6,798 nt of DNA from CAYGAW01 sp964347945. Its GTDB lineage: Bacteria; Chloroflexota; Anaerolineae; UBA7937; B3-Chlor. The position numbers and the translations under genes are program-made. Positions 1-5,347 of the stretch are shown here, piece by piece. A model generated the notes under the pieces. That model saw only the letters and a list, made by a program, of their open reading frames with translations. It ran no database searches and was not told the origin of the DNA. Position 1 is the first letter of the stretch, and each line of letters begins with the position of its first letter. The stretch lies in assembly GCA_964347945.1 (NCBI GenBank), contig CAYGAW010000116.1, positions 1-6,798 on the forward strand. The letters run 5' to 3'.

Positions 1-1
1 G

Positions 2-394
2 GGCGTGAATGCGATCATGGCCCTGCTCATGGTGACCCTCGCAGGGCTAGAGAAGGCCTCTCCTGGTTTTTCGTACTACGAGGGCCTGCGGCTCTGGCAA
101 AGCCTTCTCCTGGTGATCGCAATCACCGTATCGGCTGCCTTCTGCGAAGAGCTGATCTGGCGAGGCTATGTGATCACGAGACTGGAGGCGCGTGGTCGCG
201 GGCGTTGGGTCACGGTGCTCTTGGCTGCGATGTTCTTCGCGCTGATCCACTCCCCTTTGCACTGGGCGTTTACGTTCCTGTATGGCCTGTTGGCGGGGTA
301 CTACTACACTCGCGAGCGGAACTTGATACCTTTGATGATCACGCATGCATTTGTGAATCTGTGGACGTTCGGTTGGTTCCTCGTTCTGAGGTAG
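2..394 (+). CDS. CPBP family intramembrane metalloprotease (5' end outside window)
   Basis: This is the C-terminal part of a CPBP (CAAX protease/bacteriocin-processing, Abi) membrane protease. The frame is open to the left edge, so the gene starts upstream; the GTG at 5 is only an internal candidate start. Counting from that GTG, the three family motifs are visible in order: EExxxR at about 48-53 (EELIWR), FxxxH at about 78-82 (FALIH) and HxxxN at about 114-118 (HAFVN). The two glutamates and two histidines are the usual metal/catalytic residues. Hydrophobic stretches at about 32-46, 69-82, 87-100 and 107-127 fit its membrane location. Family members cleave prenylated or other peptide substrates within the membrane, but the substrate here cannot be read from sequence. 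Stop is TAG at 392-394. Family assignment is strong; the physiological role is unknown. Confidence 0.9.
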   Translation, partial: GVNAIMALLMVTLAGLEKASPGFSYYEGLRLWQSLLLVIAITVSAAFCEELIWRGYVITRLEARGRGRWVTVLLAAMFFALIHSPLHWAFTFLYGLLAGYYYTRERNLIPLMITHAFVNLWTFGWFLVLR

Positions 395-405
395 GGGGAT
401 GTGCA

Positions 406-681
406 ATGTCCTCGGCTGACGTTGACGAGTCGATGACCCACGGCGAAGTGGCTCCGGGGTTCGAGGAGGTCTAGGCGGAGTTCGAGAGGAACTTCACTGA
501 AAGAGATGAACTCGGGGCAGCCTGCGCCATCTACCACAGGGGAGAGAAGGTGGTAGACCTCTGGGACGGGTATAGGGATGAGAACACCTTGGCCCCTTGG
601 CTGGAAGACACCCTAGCCCAGGTGTTCTCCATCGCTGTTCTCCTCGCTACCAAGCACGGGTTGCACGACCGAGGGTGGTGA
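406..681 (+). pseudogene. Decayed beta-lactamase family serine hydrolase (EstB/class C-like), N-terminal remnant
   Basis: Read in one frame from the ATG at 406, the sequence gives a typical N-terminus of an EstB-type serine hydrolase: VAPGFEEV, then a TAG stop at 472-474, then AEFERNFTERDELGAACAIY, GEKVVDLWDGYRDE and a TLAQVFSI stretch, ending at TGA 679-681. In intact relatives the segment after 'VFS' carries the catalytic SxxK (usually STTK) and a further 300 or so residues. Here the SxxK is missing (FSIAVLLATK) and nothing recognisable follows. It begins 11 bases after the CPBP stop. The internal stop, loss of the nucleophile motif and severe truncation together indicate a pseudogene. The family match is from recognition of the conserved N-terminal pattern, not from a search. 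Confidence 0.75.
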
Positions 682-754
682 CCGCCGGGCCAAGGAGAAG
701 ATTGGCCACCTGGCCAATGCCCAAATCCGCCAGATGGCGGATGCGTGAGGAGGG
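682..754 (+). other. Unassigned sequence after the hydrolase remnant, possible further gene debris
   Basis: No intact gene is visible. One frame, shifted by one base from the hydrolase remnant, reads GGDRRAKEKIGHLANAQIRQ and ends at TGA 746-748. Another frame stays open through to TGA 810-812 and ends in HVDYEEDVA. Neither is recognised. The second ends exactly over the first codon of the next gene (CTGA), as coupled operon genes do, so it may be the last part of a lost gene that once preceded the DUF1624 gene. Confidence 0.35.
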
Positions 755-776
755 TAGCTCCCATATAATGGAGCTA
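755..776. promoter_or_regulatory. Perfect 7-bp inverted repeat enclosing a TATAAT box, upstream of the DUF1624 gene
   Basis: TAGCTCC (755-761) and GGAGCTA (770-776) are exact inverted repeats around an 8-base centre that contains TATAAT (764-769), a perfect bacterial -10 hexamer. It lies 40-50 bases before the likely start of the DUF1624 gene. No good TTGACA-like -35 box is seen 16-18 bases upstream. The arrangement suits a promoter overlapped by an operator for a dimeric repressor, or an RNA hairpin; the sequence does not decide which. Confidence 0.4.
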
Positions 777-795
777 GTTACACATGTTGACTATG

Positions 796-801
796 AGGAG
801 G
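796..801 (+). promoter_or_regulatory. Strong Shine-Dalgarno AGGAGG that argues for a CTG start at 809
   Basis: AGGAGG lies 7 bases before CTG 809, ideal spacing, but 19 bases before the TTG at 821. The ATG at 784 and the GTG at 804 are in other frames, and an in-frame TGA at 794-796 rules out any start further upstream. Confidence 0.6.
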
Positions 802-808
802 ATGTGGC

Positions 809-1915
809 CTGAAGAAGCGTTTGTTCGCCATCGACGCAGTCCGCGGCTGGGTGATGATCTTCATGGCACTGGACCATGCGGTACTGTTCTCGTACTACCA
901 CATCTTCGCCGAAGGGTTCCAGGGGACGCGCCCAGATCCCATGCCCGATGTGGTGCACTACCTGACGCGGTTCATCACACACTACTGCGCGCCGACCTTC
1001 ATCTTCCTCGCTGGCTTCAGCGTGGCACTCTATGCGCTGTCGCGTCGCGAGCGGGGCTTCACGGAGGGCCAGATCACAGGCAAGCTAGCTGCCCGCGGGT
1101 TGCTCCTCATCGGCCTGCAGCTGACCATCGTGAACTGGACGTGGGGCTTCGGCCAGTCGCCAGGTGCCGGCCTGACCTATTTCGGGGTCCTCTCATGCAT
1201 CGGGTCAGGTCTCGTCATTCTGGCCTTTGCCCGCCGCCTGCCGTTGCCGTTGCTCGCCGGCGGTTCCATCGTCCTGCTGCTACTGGTGCCCATTCTTCTC
1301 GGTGCCTTTGCACCCGCCCCGGGAAGCGAGAATCCGCTCCTGGAAGTCCTGCTACAACCGAGCAACAAGGGCTGGCTGTCCGTCAACTACCCCATTCTGC
1401 CGTGGTTGGGAGTAATGGGCCTGGGGTGTGCATGCGGCTTCTGGATCGGCGCCAGGCCTGACGAGGTCACCAAGTTCTATCTGAGACTGGGAGTATTGTT
1501 ATTGGTGCTTTGGGTGCCGGTGCGCCTCGTGGGCGGCTACGGGAATCTCACCCCGTACCTAGGTGGCGACTGGCGAGACTTCATGTTGATGTCCAAGTAC
1601 CCGCCGAGTCTGACCTTCCTGCTGTGGAACCTGGGAGGCATGTCACTGGCCATCGCTGCCCATGGCTACTTTGAGAAGAGTCTCAGCGTCAACCGCTTCT
1701 TCGGCGTGGTGACTCTCTTCGGCAGCACGCCGCTTTTCTTCTACGTGGTGCACCTCCAGGTGTACAAGCACCTGCCCCTGATTCCTTTCCTGAGAGGTAG
1801 TCTGGCTGCCGGCTATCTGGTCTGGCTGATGGGCTTGGCTCTGATGATTCCCCTCTGTTACGGCTACCGTTCCTTGAGGAAGAGATATCCGAACAGTGCG
1901 CTGCAATATGTGTAG
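809..1915 (+). CDS. DUF1624 / HGSNAT-like multi-pass membrane protein
   Basis: This is a 368-residue membrane protein of the DUF1624 group, related to the catalytic domain of heparan-alpha-glucosaminide N-acetyltransferase (HGSNAT). The family signature is clear near the start: KKRLFAIDAVRG, then FMALDH, then FITHYCAPTFIFLAG. The aspartate-histidine pair in ALDH is conserved in bacterial members. About nine or ten hydrophobic stretches follow to the end. Members are thought to be inner-membrane acyltransferases, but most bacterial ones have no known substrate. The start chosen is CTG 809, because of the well-placed AGGAGG and because the resulting LKKRLF matches the usual MKKRLF-type beginning; TTG 821 is the alternative (364 residues). 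CTG may be a mutated ATG. The stop is TAG 1913-1915. There is no evident functional link to hgcAB, which begins 162 bases further on. Confidence 0.88.
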   Translation: MKKRLFAIDAVRGWVMIFMALDHAVLFSYYHIFAEGFQGTRPDPMPDVVHYLTRFITHYCAPTFIFLAGFSVALYALSRRERGFTEGQITGKLAARGLLLIGLQLTIVNWTWGFGQSPGAGLTYFGVLSCIGSGLVILAFARRLPLPLLAGGSIVLLLLVPILLGAFAPAPGSENPLLEVLLQPSNKGWLSVNYPILPWLGVMGLGCACGFWIGARPDEVTKFYLRLGVLLLVLWVPVRLVGGYGNLTPYLGGDWRDFMLMSKYPPSLTFLLWNLGGMSLAIAAHGYFEKSLSVNRFFGVVTLFGSTPLFFYVVHLQVYKHLPLIPFLRGSLAAGYLVWLMGLALMIPLCYGYRSLRKRYPNSALQYV

Positions 1916-2077
1916 GGTCGTGTGCTCCCAAATCTCCCTGTGCTAGCGAGCACACTATGGCCACGAGGAAATCCCTGTCATGGTCTCTGTGGAACCACAC
2001 CGGACTTCTAGAGGAGGGCGCACTCCTGAGCAAGAACCTCAGCGGTAGTAGGCTTGGGGCACGGAGTAGACAATAGT
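1916..2077 (+). promoter_or_regulatory. Intergenic leader of hgcAB, rich in short inverted repeats
   Basis: This 162-base spacer should hold any promoter specific to hgcAB. No convincing -35/-10 pair was found. It contains a stem-loop pair at 1920-1955 (listed separately), a short palindrome TGTGG-AA-CCACA at 1988-1999, and AGGAG/CTCCT arms at 2012-2016 and 2023-2027. The only candidate ribosome binding site for hgcA is a weak GGAG at 2063-2066, 11 bases from ATG 2078. Confidence 0.35.
1920..1955 (+). terminator. Possible stem-loop after the DUF1624 stop codon, with an alternative hairpin
   Basis: GTGTGCTC (1920-1927) can pair with GAGCACAC (1948-1955) across a 20-base loop, beginning 5 bases after the stop codon. 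The right arm can instead pair with a second upstream copy, TGTGCT (1939-1944) with AGCACA (1949-1954), giving a compact 6-bp stem with a 4-base loop. No U-run follows, so it is not a standard intrinsic terminator. It could protect the 3' end of the mRNA or act as a switch before hgcA. Confidence 0.35.
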
Positions 2078-3211
2078 ATGACAAAAGCATCAGACAACCG
2101 ACAACCCAGTGGCGACGCAAGTATCCGGACGTGCGTTGCCGTTGCCAATTGCAGCACCACCGAGAAGATAGCTTCTGTGTCAGAAAGCAAGCCGGATCTT
2201 GCACAGCCGCACGTGCGACCCACGACCAGCAGACTCACCGTGGCGAATCGTTGGGATCATTTCCTGGCCCGTCTGGGCATCAAGCGAGGCGCCCGCCGGG
2301 TCGAGCCGGGGCTGTACGCCTTGGGCAACCCCTCGCCGGAGTCGCCCGTTTTCGTCTCCGCCAATTATACGCTGAGTTTTGACGCGCTGCGCTCGGCACT
2401 ACCCGGGATCGATGGGTACGTCCTGGTCCTTGACACCGAGGGCATCAACGTGTGGTGCGCGGCCGGCAAAGGCACCTTTGGCACCGAGGAACTGGTGCGC
2501 CGCACTGAATCAACCCGTCTGCGCGAGGTGGTGCGCCACCGGGTGATACTCTTGCCCCAGCTGGGTGCATCTGGTGTTGCGGCACACGAGGTTGAGGAGC
2601 GCTCCGGATTCGAGGTCGAGTACGGCCCCGTTCGGGCTTCGGACTTGCCAGAATATCTCAAGACACATCGGGCCACGCCCCAGATGCGGCGGGTGCGCTT
2701 TGCTCTGCGCGACCGCTTGATTCTGATTCCCGTGGAGTTGGTTTACGTCTTTCTTCCTGTGCTACTGATCGCCGGAGCCGTAGCCATCATATCCATGTGG
2801 TTGCCGCCAGTGGACGTAGACTATGCGTTCTTGTTCGGCTTGGGCGCCGCCGTGCTGGCCGGCGTGGCTTTGTTCCCCATCTTGCTGCCCTGGATCCCGA
2901 CGCGCGACTTCAGCAGCAAGGGATTTATCCTGGGAGGGCTGGTAGCGCTTCCATTCGCCATGACGGCGTTCCTCAGCAACGTGGGTGCCCCGGGGTGGCT
3001 GCAGGTGGGTGGGGCACTTCCCCACTTGCTGGCCTTGCCGCCGGTGACTGCCTATCTTGCCTTGAACTTCACCGGCTCCACAACGTTCACGTCCAGAAGT
3101 GGAGTCAGACGCGAGATATTCAGGTACGTCCCCATCATGGCCTGGATGTTTGGGATAGGCATCGTACTGGGGATCGTCTTGTTTCTGATTACATTGGTCG
3201 GGGGGTTCTGA
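2078..3211 (+). CDS. hgcA: Mercury methylation corrinoid protein HgcA
   Basis: HgcA transfers a methyl group from its corrinoid cofactor to Hg(II), producing methylmercury, at the cytoplasmic membrane and together with HgcB. This copy is 377 residues from ATG 2078. The corrinoid-binding domain (CdhD-like, PF03599 type) covers about residues 75-195 and holds the diagnostic cap-helix motif NVWCAAGK at 124-131; Cys127 corresponds to the cysteine that ligates cobalt from below. A membrane domain follows, with five hydrophobic segments at about 213-240, 248-272, 282-301, 312-330 and 350-373, which is what separates HgcA from soluble corrinoid/iron-sulfur proteins of the Wood-Ljungdahl pathway. The TGSTTFTS stretch near residue 332 also looks typical. 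An N-terminal leader of about 50 polar residues precedes the domain. ATG 2078 is preferred over TTG 2054 (385 residues), which has no better ribosome binding site. The stop overlaps hgcB by one base. Identification is by motif and architecture; activity has not been shown. Confidence 0.95.
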   Translation: MTKASDNRQPSGDASIRTCVAVANCSTTEKIASVSESKPDLAQPHVRPTTSRLTVANRWDHFLARLGIKRGARRVEPGLYALGNPSPESPVFVSANYTLSFDALRSALPGIDGYVLVLDTEGINVWCAAGKGTFGTEELVRRTESTRLREVVRHRVILLPQLGASGVAAHEVEERSGFEVEYGPVRASDLPEYLKTHRATPQMRRVRFALRDRLILIPVELVYVFLPVLLIAGAVAIISMWLPPVDVDYAFLFGLGAAVLAGVALFPILLPWIPTRDFSSKGFILGGLVALPFAMTAFLSNVGAPGWLQVGGALPHLLALPPVTAYLALNFTGSTTFTSRSGVRREIFRYVPIMAWMFGIGIVLGIVLFLITLVGGF

Positions 3212-3483
3212 TGGCCACTGCTTTAACCTTGAACACACTGCAATACCGTTCTGAGCTGTGCGTCGGTTGTGGGATGTGCAGCGTAGTCTGTCCGCACGGT
3301 GTCTTTGCTGACGACACCGGCGACGTGGCCCAGCTTGTGAGGCCCGAAGCCTGCATGGAGTGCGGCGCCTGTCAGCTGAACTGCCCGACCGATGCAATCA
3401 TGGTCGACAGCGGCGTCGGGTGTGCCGCCGCCATGATTGCCGCAGCGCTCACCGGCAAGAAAGAGGCTAGCTGCGGCACGTAG
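3211..3483 (+). CDS. hgcB: Mercury methylation ferredoxin HgcB
   Basis: HgcB is the ferredoxin partner of HgcA and is thought to supply electrons to reduce the corrinoid and to help deliver mercury. The protein is 90 residues. It has two complete CxxCxxCxxxC [4Fe-4S] motifs, Cys17/20/23/27 and Cys48/51/54/58, each followed by proline as is usual. Two more cysteines lie in the tail: Cys71 (in SGVGC) and Cys88 (in SCGT). Cys71 matches the conserved non-cluster cysteine of HgcB. The characterised Desulfovibrio protein ends with a vicinal cysteine pair, but here only one C-terminal cysteine is present. ATG 3211 overlaps the hgcA stop (TGATG), with a G-run at 3200-3205 as a weak ribosome binding site, so translation is probably coupled to hgcA. 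A partial second copy of this gene lies at 4847-5056. Confidence 0.95.
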   Translation: MATALTLNTLQYRSELCVGCGMCSVVCPHGVFADDTGDVAQLVRPEACMECGACQLNCPTDAIMVDSGVGCAAAMIAAALTGKKEASCGT

Positions 3484-3655
3484 GCTCTCTCCGGCTGTCC
3501 ACGCGCGTTTCGCTGACCCTCTAGTTGGTGTATCAAGACCTCCTGGTGCTCGCAAACTGCGCCGTCTCACAGTAGGGGGTTGAGTTGGCAGGGTCTGCGG
3601 GGATCTCTGACTAGGGGCGAAGCTCGCAATAGTGGAGGTGTCTTCGAACCAGGTT
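3334..3655 (+). repeat. Direct repeat, copy 1: 3' part of hgcB plus non-coding flank
   Basis: This segment aligns with about 4907-5228 at a constant offset of 1573 bases, with only one 2-base shift that is later restored. By-eye counts: 92 of 100 bases identical over 3384-3483 (end of hgcB), 50 of 80 over the next 80 bases, then an exact 12-base match at 3561-3572, and 35 of 57 over 3582-3638. Further matches, such as CCAGG at 3649-3653, lie at the same offset. Upstream of 3334 the similarity drops to near background. The boundaries are approximate. Confidence 0.8.
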
Positions 3656-4022
3656 CCTCACGCTAGACCCGCGTGGCGGCTCAACTCCTGTCCGTTCGGC
3701 CACACGATTCAGCATTTGTATGCGGCAGCATAGTTCTTCCGCGAAGGAGATGACGAAGCGACGACCAAACCAGATCTGCGTTGGAATCTGCCGGTCTGGC
3801 GATACTAATCTGGCGTCGCACAGTATGGAGAATCAAGAGATTCAGAGCGCCGCCCAACAAGCGCATGAACTCGACCATGCTATCGAGCGTGCTCTTGTTG
3901 CGGGTTTGCGTTCTTGAGCGTCTTGAATCGAGTTTGGTCATACTGCGCTAGCCGCGTGGAAGCTTATGCGCGGTGCGTTAGGCCGCTCGGCATTGCAGCG
4001 CGAAAGGGGGAACCGTGGGTCT
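3484..4022. other. Gene-poor interval between hgcB and the metallopeptidase
   Basis: These 539 bases hold no gene I can support. The first 170 or so are the non-coding flank shared with the second hgcB copy. From about 3690 to 3960 the sequence is richer in A and T and has short open frames on both strands (+ 3720-3917, 65 codons; - 3681-3941, 86 codons). Neither encodes anything recognisable and neither has a good ribosome binding site. It could be debris of a mobile element or an unknown small gene. No terminator with a U-run was seen after hgcB. Confidence 0.5.
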
Positions 4023-4841
4023 ATGAAGTCAAGAACAACTGGCAATGTTGTGTTGGTGTATGATCCTGGTGAGCAGGACACTGCGGATTTGATCAGCGGC
4101 GTCTGTGAGAAGGCAATCCAACTCGCTCAGGAGAGCTGGGGGTTGGAACCGCCCGAGGACTGCCGTGTCCACGTGATGACATCTTGGTGGGGGTTTGTGT
4201 TTCAGTCGGCTCCTTGGCTCTGGCGAATACTGCTGGGGGCGACGATGCCGTTCTGGTGCTTCCGTGCCCGGAGGACGTGGCCGTATAGCGCCGCTTGGAC
4301 CCAGCGGTATGGCAAGCGAATGGCGATCGGGGTGAAGCCCCCGCGCCTGCTGGAGCAAAGTGACATGGGCATCGGGGTTCGCATGTTTGTAGAACAGAAG
4401 GATATGAAGGTGAATGTGCAGCACGTGACGTGCCATGAGTTGGTGCACGCCTGTTCGGCCCATCTGAGGTTGCCCGTGTGGCTCAACGAAGGCATAGCGA
4501 CGGTGACGGTGGACCGATTGTTGGGAAGGCCGACGATTAGACAGGAGACGTTGGGATTTATGAGGGGCTTCTTGCCAAAGGCGCCACCGCCGACGTACCG
4601 AGAGCTATCGCGCATGGGGGGAGAGGCGATCGCCTATCATGGCATGCGTGGGTACTGGCTGGTACGGTACCTGGAGGAGGAGCACCCCGGTTTCTTGAGG
4701 CGTATGTTTTCGCTACTTCAGGATGCGAGGGTGATAGAGCGAGAGATGGTCACAGAGTTGGGGATGGAGCCAGAGAACTTCTGGAGTGAGATAGATGACG
4801 TGGTAGTCGGCCATTTCGAGAGGAAAGGGGTGGGCGTCTAA
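4023..4841 (+). CDS. Putative zinc metallopeptidase, MA-like (gluzincin-type) HExxH protein
   Basis: The protein is 272 residues from ATG 4023. It carries HELVH at 138-142 and, 13 residues on, NEGIA with Glu156 as the likely third zinc ligand. This HExxH...NEG[IL]A arrangement is typical of peptidase MA-like domains found in many uncharacterised bacterial proteins. The region before the motif (residues 58-80) is hydrophobic and tryptophan-rich and could be a membrane-associated segment; no clear signal peptide is seen. A purine-rich AAAGGGGG at 4003-4010 precedes ATG 4023 by 12 bases; an in-frame ATG at 3966 would add 19 residues but has no ribosome binding site. About a third of its arginine codons are AGG/AGA (9 of 25 by eye), more than in hgcA. 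It sits between the two hgcB copies and its stop is 5 bases before the ATG of the second. Substrate and role are unknown. Confidence 0.8.
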   Translation: MKSRTTGNVVLVYDPGEQDTADLISGVCEKAIQLAQESWGLEPPEDCRVHVMTSWWGFVFQSAPWLWRILLGATMPFWCFRARRTWPYSAAWTQRYGKRMAIGVKPPRLLEQSDMGIGVRMFVEQKDMKVNVQHVTCHELVHACSAHLRLPVWLNEGIATVTVDRLLGRPTIRQETLGFMRGFLPKAPPPTYRELSRMGGEAIAYHGMRGYWLVRYLEEEHPGFLRRMFSLLQDARVIEREMVTELGMEPENFWSEIDDVVVGHFERKGVGV

Positions 4842-4846
4842 GGGGG

Positions 4847-5056
4847 ATGGAGCAAAGTGGGTGCGCGGCCCAACATGTCGTTGCAGCCGACCACGCTATC
4901 GCCGGCCTTGTGTGCCCGGAGGCGTGGTTGGACTCTGTGGCCTGTCAACTCAACTACCCGACCGATGCAATCATGGTCGACAGCGGTGTCGGGTGTGGCG
5001 GCGCCATGATTTGCGCAGCGCTCACCGGCAAGAAAGAGGTCAGCTGCGGAACGTAG
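4847..5056 (+). pseudogene. Partial, decayed second copy of hgcB (iron-sulfur ligands lost, tail kept)
   Basis: This 69-codon open frame matches hgcB from about residue 42 to the end without any gap. The last 32 residues are nearly identical to HgcB 59-90 (28 of 32), including the equivalents of Cys71 and Cys88. In contrast, the second cluster motif is broken: Cys48 has become Trp, Cys51 Ser and Cys58 Tyr, with only Cys54 kept. The first cluster is essentially gone; the ATG at 4847 aligns with Met22 of HgcB, but similarity there is weak. Two new cysteines occur (at the positions of Arg44 and Ala77). It cannot bind two [4Fe-4S] clusters, so it is not a working HgcB ferredoxin. A purine run abuts the ATG with no spacer, a poor ribosome site, although coupling to the peptidase stop 5 bases upstream is possible. 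Pseudogene is most likely; a short tail-only protein cannot be excluded. Confidence 0.8.
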
Positions 5057-5228
5057 GCGATTTCCAGCCCGGTATGCGTGGCTCGCCGAGTCTCAAGCTG
5101 CTTTGTCAAGGCCGCCTAGGGCCTGCCAAGTGGGCCGTCTCACAGCACCACCGAGTACCTGGGGTCTACAGGGATTCCGGTATTCGGCCGAAGTGCGTAG
5201 TAGCAGGGGGGCGAAGGTTGTCCAGGCT
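4907..5228 (+). repeat. Direct repeat, copy 2: hgcB remnant plus non-coding flank
   Basis: Partner of the segment at 3334-3655 (same strand, offset 1573). The match continues past the stop codon at 5054-5056 into non-coding sequence, with the exact 12-base block at 5134-5145 at the same distance from the stop as in copy 1. This shows that a DNA segment was duplicated, not only that two ferredoxins resemble each other. Confidence 0.8.
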
Positions 5229-5347
5229 CTGCCGGCGCGGCAGGGCTTCTTCATTTGGGAAGACGCTAGGTATGTGGTAAGATCAACGTGCTGGAGGGCA
5301 CCGGTCCGCGAGTGAAGCTGGCCGCAAACCTTGGTAGGGAGCATGAG
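5057..5347 (+). other. Non-coding interval before the MalT-type regulator gene
   Basis: These 291 bases begin with the repeat flank (to about 5228). The remainder holds a candidate promoter (5255-5283) and the ribosome binding site AGGGAG at 5336-5341, 6 bases before ATG 5348. No gene is supported here. Confidence 0.5.
5255..5283 (+). promoter_or_regulatory. Candidate sigma-70-type promoter for the MalT-type regulator
   Basis: TTGGGA (5255-5260) and TAAGAT (5278-5283) are each 4 of 6 matches to the consensus boxes and are separated by exactly 17 bases. They lie about 65 bases before the start codon, just beyond the end of the duplicated flank. The boxes are weak, so this is only a plausible candidate. 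Confidence 0.3.

Noticed and set aside
784..1461. Open frame of 225 codons on the + strand beginning at ATG 784
   Set aside because: It overlaps the DUF1624 gene in another frame; its product is arginine- and proline-rich with no domain, a typical GC-rich shadow.
1988..1999. TGTGG-AA-CCACA palindrome as an operator for hgcA
   Set aside because: Twelve bases with one occurrence and no matching second site; a chance palindrome of this size is common, so it is only mentioned under the leader region.
2054..2080. TTGGGG/TATGAC as an hgcA promoter
   Set aside because: The -10 candidate would overlap the ATG start codon and matches are poor.
2078..3211. Corrinoid/iron-sulfur protein (CdhD/AcsD-like) of the Wood-Ljungdahl pathway instead of HgcA
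   Set aside because: The exact cap-helix motif, the five-segment C-terminal membrane domain and the adjacent HgcB are specific to HgcA; the soluble paralogs lack the membrane domain.
3636..3660. Minus-strand GGTTCGAAG resembling a tRNA T-loop
   Set aside because: The flanking bases do not form a T-stem and no acceptor, D or anticodon arms could be built.
3681..3941. Minus-strand 86-codon and plus-strand 65-codon (3720-3917) frames as small genes or a transposase fragment
   Set aside because: No ribosome binding site, no recognised motif and no terminal inverted repeats; kept only as an unassigned interval.
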